Assembly (NCBI RefSeq): GCF_000622385.1 | Contig: NZ_JASD01000008.1 | Location: forward strand, 2,356,001-2,420,000 | Reading direction: 5' to 3' | DNA length: 64,000 bases | Source: Sulfitobacter noctilucicola | GTDB lineage: Bacteria; Pseudomonadota; Alphaproteobacteria; Rhodobacterales; Rhodobacteraceae | Shown here: positions 1-9,055 of the stretch, piece by piece | How positions within the stretch are numbered: the first letter of the stretch is position 1 | How the letters are laid out: every line of letters begins with the position of its first letter | Translations under genes and position numbers: made by a program | The notes under the pieces: generated by a model | Databases searched by the model: none | What the model saw: the letters and a program-made list of their open reading frames with translations, nothing else | Told to the model about the DNA's origin: nothing

Positions 1-2074
1 CTTTGCCAACGCCGCCGATGACCTCGCCGACCTGTTCCGCAAACTCAAGCACGTCGTCAGCCGCATCGGCCAACTCTTCGCCCGCTTTGTCTTTCAGCGC
101 TTCCACAGCCTCTTCGACGTCTTCGACCAAATCTTCGGCCAATTCGCGTCCTTCGTCTATGGCCTCTCCGGCCTGCTGGAGGAGGTCGTTCGCGGCATCC
201 TTGGCCTCTTTGACCTTATCGCGGATTTCCTGAAGCATCCTCTCGGCTTCCTGACGCCCTTTTTCGATCTCGTCAGCGGCATCATCAATCGCCTCGCCTG
301 CGGTATCCGCCGCGTCGTCGATCTCTTTCATCAGATCTTCGTAGGCGCCACCGGCAAGCTCTCCGATATCCTCGCCAGCCGCTTCAAGCTCTTCCAGCAA
401 GGCTTCAGCTTCCTGGCGTACAGTGTCCATGGCTTCTTGGACCTGCCGTTTGGATTCCTCGTAATCCGCCTCCAGCTTCTCAATGACAGCCTCAAGCTCC
501 TGGCCTTCTCGATCAAAGATTTCCTTGGCAACATCCGGCACAGCACGAATGAACTCGATGTACTCCAGCGCCTGTCTACGCTGTTCTTGCGCATAAGCGG
601 CCGGGTCTTCGAGAAACTTGCGGATTTCCAGCGCTCTTTCGTAGGTGTCCGCAAAGGTGCCCAAAATCGGGATCATCTTCGTATACTGATACGTCAGGAA
701 CTTTAGCAGATCATCATAGATCGGCGTGACGCCGCTTGCCTCGATCTTCAGACCGATAATCGGGTCCCATTTCTCTAATGTCAGCTTCGCGGCAGCACTG
801 GCTCCAACCGCTTTGATGTCACCACTCGCGCCAAGGATCAGGCTCTCCTCGCCCTTGAATGCAATTATTGAAGGCACAGTGAACAGCATGTTGGTAGATG
901 CCACCGCGACCCCGTCCATGATGGATTGCTTGAGCATTTCGATTGAAAGGGACGCGGTCATTTCCTGGTTTTGCGAGACCTTGAATTCGATCTGCTTGCC
1001 CAGTCCTGCCCAACTGTCGGCGGCCGCCGCGCCAATACCTGCAATGGCCGAACCGCTGGTTGACAGCTCGCAGGTGGTGATGAATTCGTCGCCCTTCGTC
1101 GAAAAGGAAAACTCGGCCGAGAAGGGCTTGAATTCGCCCGTGACAAAGATGCCGTACGCCCCTGTGCCGATGCCGATGCTTTCGACAATATCAACCTCAA
1201 CAGCCGCTTCGACCTGACCTTTTTCGGTGAGTTTGAGTTTAAGAGTGCCGTTGTAGGGTCCTAAACTCATGCCAACAGAGATTTCGCCGCCCTTGAAATC
1301 CAGCCCTTCGAGGGTCTCGATAATCAGCGCCTCGCCATCCGCACCCGTCGGCTGTTTAACCGTAACTTTCTGATCTGGTAGGTGCTTGTTAACTTCTTTG
1401 ACGATTTCTTCGGCAACTTTTTCGTCCGTAGGATCCTGATCAATGACGATGGGTTGAGAGGGATCACCGCATTTTATCGCCTCTGCAATCGCGTCCTCAA
1501 CCGGCTTGCCTTCCAAGGGCTGGTCGCCACCTGAGGCACTGCCACCGCCGCCCTGTTCCGGAGCTGTGGTGCCTTCACCGCCGACAGACTGGCCGCCGCC
1601 CGTTTCAGAAACGCCGCCTCCTCCGGCCTCGGATGTGCCGTCGCCAGCATCCACAGCACCGCCGTTCAGCGCCTTCATCGTCTTGCCACCCGGCTCGACA
1701 TAACAATCGCCAAAGCCCAATGCTTTTTCCTGAAACGCCGTGATTGCCGCGCGTGTCTTGGGGCCTATGATTCCATCGACCGACAGGCTGGCACCGTTGT
1801 TGTTGAGAAGCGTCTGGACAACAGTGACATCGTCAGGTCCGTTATCGGCCCCTTTCCCGACGGAGCCGGAGATCGTCTTGCCAACATTGCCGGCTCCGCT
1901 CAGCAAGGCTTCAAGGTTGGTAAGCTTGCCATCAATGCGGTCCAGTATTGCCTGCTCATCCGGTTCGATAACCTGATCAGCAATAAAGTCCTGGTAGAAT
2001 TCTTCTCTCAACGATTTGAGAGCATCGAGCCGTGGTTGAAGTTCAGAAGCCTTCGCTGGGCTGAGCGTGGACAT
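1..2074 (-). CDS. Peptidoglycan-binding coiled-coil protein, 3' end outside window
   Basis: An uninterrupted minus-strand frame begins with ATG at 2072-2074 and runs off the window edge, giving at least 691 residues. Residues 1-60 are helical and contain PDEQ (38-41) followed by LDR (44-46) and KL (50-51). Residues about 75-135 look like a PG_binding_1 domain (DVTVVQTLLNNNG, then VDGIIGPKT and AITAFQ). A Gly/Ser-rich linker covers roughly 140-180. The middle part (about 190-480) is a mixed domain I do not recognise, and from about 490 to the edge the chain is highly charged heptad-like helix (EAEALLEELEAAGEDIGEL and similar). No classical signal peptide is visible. The N-terminal module recurs at the same residue numbers in the 1304-residue protein at 18492-22406. 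Function unknown; a secreted or injected cell-wall-associated effector is inference only. Confidence 0.85.
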   Translation of the reverse strand, partial: MSTLSPAKASELQPRLDALKSLREEFYQDFIADQVIEPDEQAILDRIDGKLTNLEALLSGAGNVGKTISGSVGKGADNGPDDVTVVQTLLNNNGASLSVDGIIGPKTRAAITAFQEKALGFGDCYVEPGGKTMKALNGGAVDAGDGTSEAGGGGVSETGGGQSVGGEGTTAPEQGGGGSASGGDQPLEGKPVEDAIAEAIKCGDPSQPIVIDQDPTDEKVAEEIVKEVNKHLPDQKVTVKQPTGADGEALIIETLEGLDFKGGEISVGMSLGPYNGTLKLKLTEKGQVEAAVEVDIVESIGIGTGAYGIFVTGEFKPFSAEFSFSTKGDEFITTCELSTSGSAIAGIGAAAADSWAGLGKQIEFKVSQNQEMTASLSIEMLKQSIMDGVAVASTNMLFTVPSIIAFKGEESLILGASGDIKAVGASAAAKLTLEKWDPIIGLKIEASGVTPIYDDLLKFLTYQYTKMIPILGTFADTYERALEIRKFLEDPAAYAQEQRRQALEYIEFIRAVPDVAKEIFDREGQELEAVIEKLEADYEESKRQVQEAMDTVRQEAEALLEELEAAGEDIGELAGGAYEDLMKEIDDAADTAGEAIDDAADEIEKGRQEAERMLQEIRDKVKEAKDAANDLLQQAGEAIDEGRELAEDLVEDVEEAVEALKDKAGEELADAADDVLEFAEQVGEVIGGVGK

Positions 2075-2835
2075 AGGTCAATCCCCCGAAAAATATAAAG
2101 ATGCAAAATGTAGAAAGTTCAAATTTAATGAACGCAGGGTAAGCGGAAGATCACCTCCGGCGCAACAATTTTAATTTTACGCAAGAATAGGGACGCATTT
2201 ATTCGCAACGCGCTCTACGGGCTACACCTCAGAACATGGAGTGGCGACATCAGCGCACTCCGGCGGCTGCCCGGCTTGTAATTAGCCAGGCTATCTCCTC
2301 TCTTCACGAATCCTCATGCCGGTCACAGGGGCGGAGTAAGACAGCTGCCGAGCGACCTCGAAAGACCTTGCAATACCAGGTACCAGCAGACACGTTTCAG
2401 GCATGTGTTGCGTCGATCGGTTGAAATCATACCGCTCTGCAGACCTTCACCCAGACAGTTCCGAGAGTCCGGTTTGGGTCGGTATTGCATGAATCCTCCT
2501 GATAACATTCAGAGATTCCCAGCCATCGAGTCAAAGGTGCGTGACGTGCCACACCTTTTGAAGTGGCAGGATACCGGCAAAAATTAAAAGGCGGATCCTG
2601 AGGATCCTCCTTCTTGAGTTCTATAGCTTTACAGCCTGCAATGTCCTCTGTGACGCTATTTCGATCACCGGCTTTCAGTCACCCGCAAAATTCGCCAGAA
2701 AATCCGTCTTTTGTCGTTAAGACGGATTTTCGATGTCGAACGTCACCGGGCCTCCAATGCGGTCAGTGTCAGCCCAGCTTCTTCCTCCCCCGTATCCAGT
2801 CGGATTTGGCCGCAAAAACTTCATCAATCATTCCA
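2075..2835. other. Intergenic region without a recognisable gene
   Basis: About 760 bases lie between two minus-strand genes. Short open frames here (for example 2236-2424 and 2614-2841) show no family resemblance and no convincing ribosome binding site. The only clear structure is the strong inverted repeat at 2699-2730. The upstream part (2075-2235) should hold the region downstream-distal to the hydantoinase gene and the promoter of the gene at 1-2074, but I cannot point to a confident -10/-35 pair. Confidence 0.6.
2699..2730 (-). terminator. Perfect 12-bp inverted repeat, probable terminator
   Basis: AAAATCCGTCTT at 2699-2710 is perfectly complementary to AAGACGGATTTT at 2719-2730, with an 8-base loop. 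The stem is A/T-rich at its base, so it yields a U-run in either direction. It lies about 105 bases past the hydantoinase stop codon on the minus strand and is the natural end of that transcript. Confidence 0.7.
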
Positions 2836-4224
2836 TCATAGCACCATGGACTGCCATTCGCCCTTACCGGGTAGTCCTTTTACCGCACGGTCTTTCACGA
2901 CGATGCGACCACGTGACAGAGTGCTTACCGGCATCCCGCGTATAGTCTTGCCTTCAAACGGGTTGTAACCAACATTATCGTGCAGATCATTCGCACCATA
3001 TGTTTGCAATAGATCCGGGTTCCAGAGGGCGATGTCGGCGTCAAAGCCCTCGGCAATACGTCCCTTGCGCGAAAGACCAAACGCCTCGGCGGGGGCGGTC
3101 GATGTCAACTCTGCAAAGGCGGTCAGGTCCATGCGCCCGTTGCTCACCATTTCGTTGAACATCAGGGGCAATCGCGTTTCAAGACCGGGCATGCCATTGG
3201 CGATTTTGTTGAACGGCGCATCGGCGCCGTGGGCGAACTTTCCGGTTTCATCCATGCGGTACGGGGCATGGTCCGACGTGACCAGCCGAATGGTTCCGTC
3301 GGCAATCGCGTCCCACAGTGCATCTTGGTCATCCGCCGTGCGTTGCGGCGGAGAGCACATGAAACGCGCAGGGTTGTCCTGCTCCAGAATATCCGCGGTC
3401 ATGAACAGATAGTGAGGGCAGGTTTCCGCCATGACCTTCACGCCGCGTTTCTGGGCCGCACGAATGATTTCGGCCCCTTCGCGTGTGGAAACATGAAAAA
3501 TCATGATGCGCGTATCAGTGAATTCGGCAAACCGGCACATGCGGTCGATGGCTTCAGTTTCGGCAAGACGGGGATGCGACAGGGCATGATATTTCGGCGC
3601 TGTTTTGCCTTCGGCCAAAAGCTTTTCAGTCATGTGGCGGATCAGGCCGTCATTTTCTGCGTGAAAACACACCAGTGCGCCGTCGCGTTTCGCCACGGCC
3701 AGAATGTCCAGAATCGATTTATCGTCCTGCCTGACCTTATCATAGGTCGTGAATATTTTGATTGAACGGTGACCCTGCGCGATCAGGGCGGGAATGTCGT
3801 CTTCCAGATTACCATGTGCTGTCTCGGCGACAATCATGTGGAAGGCATAGTCGATCAACGATCCCTTGCGCGCCAATGTGGCATAGGCGTCGACAACATC
3901 CCTGATCTTGTTGCCGGGGTGTTGTGCTGCAAAGGAGACGACAGTTGTTGTACCGCCCATCGCGGCAGAGCGTGTTGCGGTTTCAAAGGTATCGGCATTC
4001 AACAGGCCCGCACCGGAGACCTGTTCGATGTGGCAATGGGTATCCACACCGCCGGGTAGGGCGATCAACCCGCGCGCATCGATCCTCGTCACGGCTGTAT
4101 TTTCCAGGTCCGGCCCGATTGCGGTGATGACGCCATCCCGAATGCCGATATCGGCAATATCCACGCCATTTGAGTGGACGACGGTGGCCCCCTGCACCAG
4201 TGTGTCGAAATCTGCGTCTTTCAT
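2836..4224 (-). CDS. D-hydantoinase / dihydropyrimidinase family amidohydrolase
   Basis: 462 residues, the usual length for the family. Cyclic amidohydrolases of this type open hydantoin or dihydropyrimidine rings to N-carbamoyl amino acids in the cytoplasm. Visible metal-site features are GGVDTHCH near residue 60 (HxH), a Lys in SIKIFTTYD that would be the carboxylated bridging lysine, a His in HVST, and the Asp of SDHAPY. The start was placed at the ATG at 4222-4224, preceded by GGCGGA; longer in-frame extensions would cross the regulatory palindrome. It is divergent from the GntR gene and its promoter region shares that regulator's presumed operator. A hydantoin racemase lies in the facing operon (13939-14610). 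Substrate is not determinable from sequence; allantoinase or phenylhydantoinase-like activities are alternatives. Confidence 0.85.
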   Translation of the reverse strand: MKDADFDTLVQGATVVHSNGVDIADIGIRDGVITAIGPDLENTAVTRIDARGLIALPGGVDTHCHIEQVSGAGLLNADTFETATRSAAMGGTTTVVSFAAQHPGNKIRDVVDAYATLARKGSLIDYAFHMIVAETAHGNLEDDIPALIAQGHRSIKIFTTYDKVRQDDKSILDILAVAKRDGALVCFHAENDGLIRHMTEKLLAEGKTAPKYHALSHPRLAETEAIDRMCRFAEFTDTRIMIFHVSTREGAEIIRAAQKRGVKVMAETCPHYLFMTADILEQDNPARFMCSPPQRTADDQDALWDAIADGTIRLVTSDHAPYRMDETGKFAHGADAPFNKIANGMPGLETRLPLMFNEMVSNGRMDLTAFAELTSTAPAEAFGLSRKGRIAEGFDADIALWNPDLLQTYGANDLHDNVGYNPFEGKTIRGMPVSTLSRGRIVVKDRAVKGLPGKGEWQSMVL

Positions 4225-4264
4225 GTGGTTTCCGCCGCCTGAGTTTTGTATAGTGAAATACCAA

Positions 4265-4296
4265 GTGTATACCAAATTTGGAAACTTGGAATACAC
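4265..4296. promoter_or_regulatory. Probable GntR operator between divergent genes
   Basis: GTGTATACCAA (4265-4275) and TTGGAATACAC (4286-4296) form an inverted repeat with one mismatch and a 10-base spacer; the centre also contains the perfect palindrome CCAAATTTGG (4272-4281). The site lies between the hydantoinase start (4224) and the GntR start (4341). The 12-mer ATACCAAATTTG recurs at 5062-5073 in front of the VOC gene. Confidence 0.7.
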
Positions 4297-4340
4297 TGCG
4301 TGCTTTTTCACAGAAAATGCATGCCAACAGGAGGGACGAC

Positions 4341-4988
4341 ATGGCCGATGCCGCACAAACTTTGGGCACTTCAACCTTCGAACGGATGAAGGCGATGATC
4401 CTTGACGGGACATTGGAGCCCGGCATGCCCCTGCGGGAAAAAAGCTTTGCCGACCGGCTTGGCGTGTCGCGCACGCCGGTGCGTGAGGCGATCAGTCAGT
4501 TGGTGAGCGAAGGATTTGCCGAACGTGCACCCTCTGGCACGCCGGTGGTTAGTAGTATCTCATTGGCGGATATTATGGAGATCTTGCACGTCCGCAGTTT
4601 GCTGGAGTGCGAGGCGGCGCGCAAGGCTGCCGCATCTAACGCAAAATTGGACGAATTGCTGAATTTACGGGAGAAAACCGTTGATTTTCTGGATGGAAGT
4701 CGCCCAAATCCCGAAGCGCATTTCGCTCTGGACGTCCAGCTTCACCTTGCAATCGCCCGCAGGGCGGGGTCACGATTGTTGGCCGAACTGATCGAGAGTC
4801 TGAAGGTCAAAACCCGCATGTATGACCAAGGGTCCATACCTGAAAGGTTCGAGCCGGGGTGTCATGAACACCTCGCCATCATCGACGCGATTGTGGATGG
4901 TGCGCCCGAGAATGCCGCTGAAGCGATGAGGCTGCATCTTAAAAAGGTGCGCGAATCGATCATCTCGCACATTAATCACCCATTCTGA
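4341..4988 (+). CDS. GntR-family (FCD domain) transcriptional regulator
   Basis: 215 residues. The N-terminal part is a winged helix (TFERMKAMILDGTLEPG, then LGVSRTPVREAISQL, the signature recognition helix of the FadR/VanR group); the C-terminal part from about residue 75 is an all-helical FCD ligand-binding domain with Asp/His metal-ligand candidates (ALDVQLHLAIA, CHEHLAIIDAI). The start ATG at 4341 follows AGGAGGG with correct spacing; an earlier in-frame ATG (4278) lies inside the operator. It sits between the divergent hydantoinase and the rightward catabolic operon, and near-identical sequence blocks precede both, so it most likely controls both in response to a pathway carboxylate. Confidence 0.92.
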   Translation: MADAAQTLGTSTFERMKAMILDGTLEPGMPLREKSFADRLGVSRTPVREAISQLVSEGFAERAPSGTPVVSSISLADIMEILHVRSLLECEAARKAAASNAKLDELLNLREKTVDFLDGSRPNPEAHFALDVQLHLAIARRAGSRLLAELIESLKVKTRMYDQGSIPERFEPGCHEHLAIIDAIVDGAPENAAEAMRLHLKKVRESIISHINHPF

Positions 4989-5047
4989 TTGACGAAGGCC
5001 CGTGACAGCCGGCTTTTTTCCGACAGGCGTTGACTCGGTTTTTTTAA

Positions 5048-5073
5048 TGTATACCGTCTGGATACCAAATTTG
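5048..5073 (+). promoter_or_regulatory. Second copy of the GntR operator motif
   Basis: TGTATACC (5048-5055) and GGATACCAAATTTG (5060-5073) repeat the half sites seen at 4266-4280, about 20 bases ahead of the VOC gene start. TTGACT at 5030-5035 could serve as a -35 element, but I see no clear -10 at standard spacing. Confidence 0.6.
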
Positions 5074-5089
5074 ATATTCAGGAACGCAC

Positions 5090-5491
5090 ATGTCCCAACT
5101 CCCGCCTCAACGACCCGACGATGGCATCGTCCTTGCGATCACATTTCAATATTATCGCGACCTGCCGACGGCGATGGCGTTCTATGAAAACGTGCTGGGG
5201 TTCGAGTTGGCCATCGATCAGGGGTGGTCCAAAATCTATCGCATAGACGGGCAGGCCCACGTCGGTCTGGTTGATGAAGCCCGCGGGATGCAGAACTGGG
5301 CCGAGGATAAAACAGTACAGATTTGCCTGCGCGTCCCGAATGTAGACGCTTGGTATGCCTGGGCGCAGTCGCAAGGCGTGGCGGGGATGACCGAACTGCG
5401 CGACAGCGAAGAGCTCGGCATACGTGCCTTCGCCATGAATGACCCCGAAGGATACCAGATCGAAGTGCAAACCGCGAAGCCGGGCCACTGA
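5090..5491 (+). CDS. VOC / glyoxalase-like family protein
   Basis: 133 residues, a single vicinal-oxygen-chelate domain made of two beta-alpha-beta-beta-beta modules: FQYYRDLPTAMAFYENVLGF at the start of module one and VPNVDAWYAWAQSQGV at module two, ending with the characteristic NDPEGYQIEV. Enzymes of this fold are metal-dependent isomerases, lyases or dioxygenases; others only bind ligands. The ATG at 5090 follows AGGAA. It is the first gene after the GntR operator and leads directly into the transporter operon, so it probably serves the same pathway. Specific reaction unknown. Confidence 0.8.
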   Translation: MSQLPPQRPDDGIVLAITFQYYRDLPTAMAFYENVLGFELAIDQGWSKIYRIDGQAHVGLVDEARGMQNWAEDKTVQICLRVPNVDAWYAWAQSQGVAGMTELRDSEELGIRAFAMNDPEGYQIEVQTAKPGH

Positions 5492-5567
5492 CGAACGACG
5501 GATAAGCAAGAGAGGCGGCAAACCGCCCCGACGACCTCACGCGAAAGCGACCAACAAAGGAGTTACC

Positions 5568-7127
5568 ATGAAATACCTGAATAGAAATATGTGGCGCATT
5601 GGCGCCCTTGGCGCGACATTTGTCTTAGCCAGCGCCGGCGCGACGCTCGCCCAAGAGAAAGCCGTGACCATCGGTCTAACATCGGATCCGAGCCACCTGT
5701 ACCCGCTCGCGGGCGAGGAGTTGTCCTCCAATATCATGTACTACCACCTGTATGACGCGCTGGTGTCGCGCAGCCCCGAACTGGAATTCGGTCCCGGCCT
5801 CGCGGAAAGCTGGGAAAACGTGGACGACGTGACATGGCGCTTCAAGCTGCGCGAGGGGGTAACGTTTCATAACGGCAATGCGTTCACCGCAGCGGATGTT
5901 GTTTACACGGTCGAAAAAGCGCGTGCATCGATCCGTCCTGATCTTGTGGCGAATGTTGCCTCCGTTAAGGCCGTGGATGACCTGACGGTCGAGATCACAA
6001 CGCCGAAACCCTATGCGGTACTTCCGAACGATCTAGCCGAATTGCTGATCCTTGATGAGGAATACACGGATCAGACCGGCGACGAGAAAATGGACCTTAT
6101 GCCGATGGGCACAGGCCCATACATGCTGGAAGAGTGGATCAAGGAAGAAAAACTGGTCCTGACGGCATTTGGCGATTACTGGGGCGGTGCTCCTGCGATC
6201 CAGACGGTCACGTTCCGTCCGATCACCAATCCGGCAACGCGCACGGCCGCGCTTTTGACGGGCGAAGTTGACGTTATTCAGGATCTCGCGGTGCGCGATG
6301 TTGACCGCGTAAAGTCCGAAGACCGCTTTCAGGTGATCACACGGCCAAGCCTTTTGAACGTCGTTCTTGCGATGGACACGCGTGAGAAATCGCCGACCAT
6401 CGAAGGCAAGAACCCGATGACGGACCAGCGTGTGCGCGAAGCAATCGCGCGGGCCATCGACATGGATGCGATCAACAAAATCGTCATGAATGGACTGGCC
6501 ACGCCCTCCGCGCAATTCGTGCCAGAGGCCCATCTGGGCTTTGTGGACGGAATGGATTTCCGCGAGATGTATCCGGTCGATATCGAAAAGGCGAAAGAGC
6601 TGCTGGCAGACGCGGGGTATCCCGACGGCTTTACGATGACGCTCGACGCTACAAACAACCGCTACGTGAACGATGCCCAGATTGCACAGGCGCTTGCGTC
6701 GATGCTGGCCAAGATCAATGTAAATCTTGAACTGAACATCATGCCCAAGTCCAACTTCTGGGGCTATATCCGGGTGCCGACGGAAAATTCCAGCCTGATC
6801 ATGAGCGGCTGGGATGTGCCATCGGGGGATGCCGGTTCAATGTATGGTGCGCTGTTCTATAGCCGTGACAAGAAAGAGGGCTACGGGCAGGTCAACCGCG
6901 GTTCCTATTCCAACGCTGAAATGGACGCGCTGCTGGATAAGGCCGATTCAACGCCCGACATCGCCAAACGCGATGAATACCTTCAGGAAGCGACCAAAAT
7001 CCTGATGGCGGACATTCCGATGATCCCGATGCACTACGAGCAGGACGTCTATGCCGCCCGCAAAGGTGTCACGCTTGTACCGCGCGTCGACAAGTTCATT
7101 TCGGCCTTTGAAATGGACGTCGACTGA
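5568..7127 (+). CDS. ABC transporter solute-binding protein, peptide/opine class (SBP_bac_5)
   Basis: 519 residues, normal for family 5 periplasmic binding proteins. Residues 1-27 form a typical Sec signal peptide (positive N-terminus, hydrophobic core, cleavage after ATLAQ). The mature part opens with the family pattern of strand, SDPSHLYPL and HLYDALVSRSP, and carries LAESWENVDDVTWRFKLREG. The ATG at 5568 has AAAGGAG seven bases upstream; a longer frame back into the VOC gene lacks a site. It delivers substrate to the permeases encoded immediately downstream. Family members carry oligopeptides, nickel, opines and assorted amides; given the neighbours, a cyclic-amide or N-substituted amino acid is more likely than a simple peptide. 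Confidence 0.9.
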   Translation: MKYLNRNMWRIGALGATFVLASAGATLAQEKAVTIGLTSDPSHLYPLAGEELSSNIMYYHLYDALVSRSPELEFGPGLAESWENVDDVTWRFKLREGVTFHNGNAFTAADVVYTVEKARASIRPDLVANVASVKAVDDLTVEITTPKPYAVLPNDLAELLILDEEYTDQTGDEKMDLMPMGTGPYMLEEWIKEEKLVLTAFGDYWGGAPAIQTVTFRPITNPATRTAALLTGEVDVIQDLAVRDVDRVKSEDRFQVITRPSLLNVVLAMDTREKSPTIEGKNPMTDQRVREAIARAIDMDAINKIVMNGLATPSAQFVPEAHLGFVDGMDFREMYPVDIEKAKELLADAGYPDGFTMTLDATNNRYVNDAQIAQALASMLAKINVNLELNIMPKSNFWGYIRVPTENSSLIMSGWDVPSGDAGSMYGALFYSRDKKEGYGQVNRGSYSNAEMDALLDKADSTPDIAKRDEYLQEATKILMADIPMIPMHYEQDVYAARKGVTLVPRVDKFISAFEMDVD

Positions 7128-7142
7128 TCCTGCACGTCCCGC

Positions 7143-7172
7143 GTTCCCCGCAGCCTATGCGCTGTGGGGAAC
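7143..7172 (+). terminator. Stem-loop between binding protein and permease genes
   Basis: GTTCCCCGCAGC (7143-7154) pairs with GCTGTGGGGAAC (7161-7172) with one G-U pair and a 6-base loop. No U-run follows, so this is more likely a partial terminator or mRNA-stabilising hairpin that lets the binding protein be made in excess over the permeases. Confidence 0.6.
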
Positions 7173-7209
7173 ATACTGATTTCCCTTCAATGAAAGACGG
7201 CCCGCTGCG

Positions 7210-8175
7210 ATGTTTGGATACCTTCTCAAACGCCTGATACAGATGCTGCTCGTGCTCTGGGTCGTCTCTGTCGTGGTTTTCATGATGATGAGCTTCACGG
7301 GCGATCCGGTCTTTATGGTCGTCCCAATTGATGCGACGGATGCTGAAATTGCACAGGCACGGCGTATTCTCGGGCTCGACCAGTCATTGATCGTTCAATA
7401 CTGGAAATTCCTGACCAGCCTGCTTCAGGGTGATTTCGGACATTCTTACGTTTTCCGCCAACCCGCGATGACCCTGATCCTTGAACGTCTGCCCGCAACT
7501 GTCGAAATGGTTCTGGTCGCAATGGTTCTGGCAATCGTTTTCGCGATCCCCCTTGGGGTCTATGCCGGTGCGAATCCCAATGGCCGGCTGAGCCGCGCGA
7601 TCATGTCGGCTTCGTTGCTGGGCATTTCATTGCCGGGTTTTTGGGTTGGCATGGTGCTGATCTACCTGTTCGCGGTGAACTGGGGCATTTTTCCGTCCTC
7701 GGGGCGGGGAGACACTGCAGAGGTCTTCGGCTTTCGCATCAGTTTGGTGACGTGGGACGGTTGGCATCACATCGTGCTGCCCGCCGTGACCCTATCGCTT
7801 GGCACCATGGCCATTCTGCTGCGCATGACGCGCGCGGGCATGATGGAAGTCGGGCGTCAGGACTATATGAAATTCGCGCGGGCAAAGGGCGCGACGCGGC
7901 GCGATGTTCTGTACAAGCACGGCCTGAAAAATGCGCTGATCCCCGTTGTGACAATCTTTGGCCTGCAACTGGGCGATCTTATCGCCTTTGCCACGATCAC
8001 CGAGACCATCTTTTCCTGGCCAGGGATGGGCAAACTGCTGATCGATTCAATCTACCGTGCCGACCGTCCCGTGATCGTCGTCTACCTGATGCTGGTCGCG
8101 GTGATTTTTGTTGTCATCAATTTTCTGGTCGATCTCGTTTATACGCTGATCGATCCGCGCATCACGCTGAAATGA
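7210..8175 (+). CDS. ABC transporter permease, DppB/OppB type
   Basis: 321 residues with an N-terminal membrane helix (MFGYLLKRLIQMLLVLWVVSVVVF), the GDP motif of this family, and four to five further membrane segments. The EAA cytoplasmic loop that docks the ATPases is visible as MKFARAKGATRRDVLYKHGLKNALIP (seen in pieces around residues 220-245). It forms the inner-membrane pore together with the next gene product. It starts 82 bases after the binding-protein stop, behind the stem-loop, and ends 7 bases before the next start. Confidence 0.92.
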   Translation: MFGYLLKRLIQMLLVLWVVSVVVFMMMSFTGDPVFMVVPIDATDAEIAQARRILGLDQSLIVQYWKFLTSLLQGDFGHSYVFRQPAMTLILERLPATVEMVLVAMVLAIVFAIPLGVYAGANPNGRLSRAIMSASLLGISLPGFWVGMVLIYLFAVNWGIFPSSGRGDTAEVFGFRISLVTWDGWHHIVLPAVTLSLGTMAILLRMTRAGMMEVGRQDYMKFARAKGATRRDVLYKHGLKNALIPVVTIFGLQLGDLIAFATITETIFSWPGMGKLLIDSIYRADRPVIVVYLMLVAVIFVVINFLVDLVYTLIDPRITLK

Positions 8176-8182
8176 GGGCCGC

Positions 8183-9055
8183 ATGACTTCTTTCCTCCGC
8201 TCGGAGTTCTTCCATAATTACACCCGCAGCACCTCTGCTGTCATTGGCAGCGCGTTGATGGTCCTTTTTGCGTTTGCGGTGATCGTCGGGCCGTTTCTGG
8301 TGTCACAAAACCCCTATGACATCGCATCGTTGAACCTGATGGACAGCTACAAACCACCGGTCTGGCTTGAGGGCGGAGATCCGCAATTCGTGCTGGGCAC
8401 AGACGGGCAGGGCCGTGATGTCTGGGCGTCAATCCTGTACGGCGCGCGCATTTCCGTTTTCATCGGTCTGGTCGCAATGATCGCTTCTTGCACCATCGGA
8501 ACGGTATTGGGGCTGATTGCCGGGTTTTACGGTGGTATCGCCGATGCGATTATCATGCGGATCGCAGACATTCAGCTGTCGTTTCCCTCCATCTTGATTG
8601 CACTGTTTTTGATGTCGGCTGTGGGCACGGGGGTCGACAAAGTGCTGATCGCCTTAACAGCGGTTGGCTGGGTCGTATATGCGCGCACGGTGCGCGGCTC
8701 CACCTTGTCCGAGATCGAAAAAGAATACGTTCAGGCGGCAAAGGTCGCAGGCCTGTCGAACGCGAAAATTATCCGAAAACATGTTTTGCCGAATGTGCTG
8801 ACGCCGCTGATCGTTATAGCGACAATTCAGGTCGGTACCTTTGTGCTGATCGAAGCATCACTCAGCTTTTTGGGGGTGGGAGTGCCGATCACCCAGCCGT
8901 CACTGGGTTTGCTGATCAAAAACGGTTTTGACGTATTGTTTTCGGGCCTGTGGTGGACGTCGGTCTTTCCCGGGGTCGCCATTATGATGCTGGTTTTCGG
9001 AATCAACCTGTTCGGTGATTTCCTGCGCGACGAATTGAATCCGAGGTTGAAATGA
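8183..9055 (+). CDS. ABC transporter permease, DppC/OppC type
   Basis: 290 residues. The N-terminus has the OppC_N helix (STSAVIGSALMVLFAFAVIVGPFL), followed by HPFGTDxxGRD-like sequence in the form VLGTDGQGRDVWASILYGAR, which identifies the DppC branch. The EAA loop appears as EYVQAAKVAGLSNAKIIRKH. Five to six membrane segments are predicted by eye. Its stop codon overlaps the start of the first ATPase gene by four bases (ATGA), indicating translational coupling. Confidence 0.92.
   Translation: MTSFLRSEFFHNYTRSTSAVIGSALMVLFAFAVIVGPFLVSQNPYDIASLNLMDSYKPPVWLEGGDPQFVLGTDGQGRDVWASILYGARISVFIGLVAMIASCTIGTVLGLIAGFYGGIADAIIMRIADIQLSFPSILIALFLMSAVGTGVDKVLIALTAVGWVVYARTVRGSTLSEIEKEYVQAAKVAGLSNAKIIRKHVLPNVLTPLIVIATIQVGTFVLIEASLSFLGVGVPITQPSLGLLIKNGFDVLFSGLWWTSVFPGVAIMMLVFGINLFGDFLRDELNPRLK

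Noticed and set aside
726..1217. Long plus-strand open frames (also 3-233, 437-706, 1740-1976)
   Set aside because: They are antisense shadows of the continuous minus-strand frame that spans 1-2074 and encodes PG-binding and coiled-coil features.
2836..4413. Longer start for the hydantoinase (up to 4413)
   Set aside because: The extension crosses the regulatory palindrome and the GntR gene start and has no domain content; the ATG at 4222-4224 with GGCGGA is preferred.
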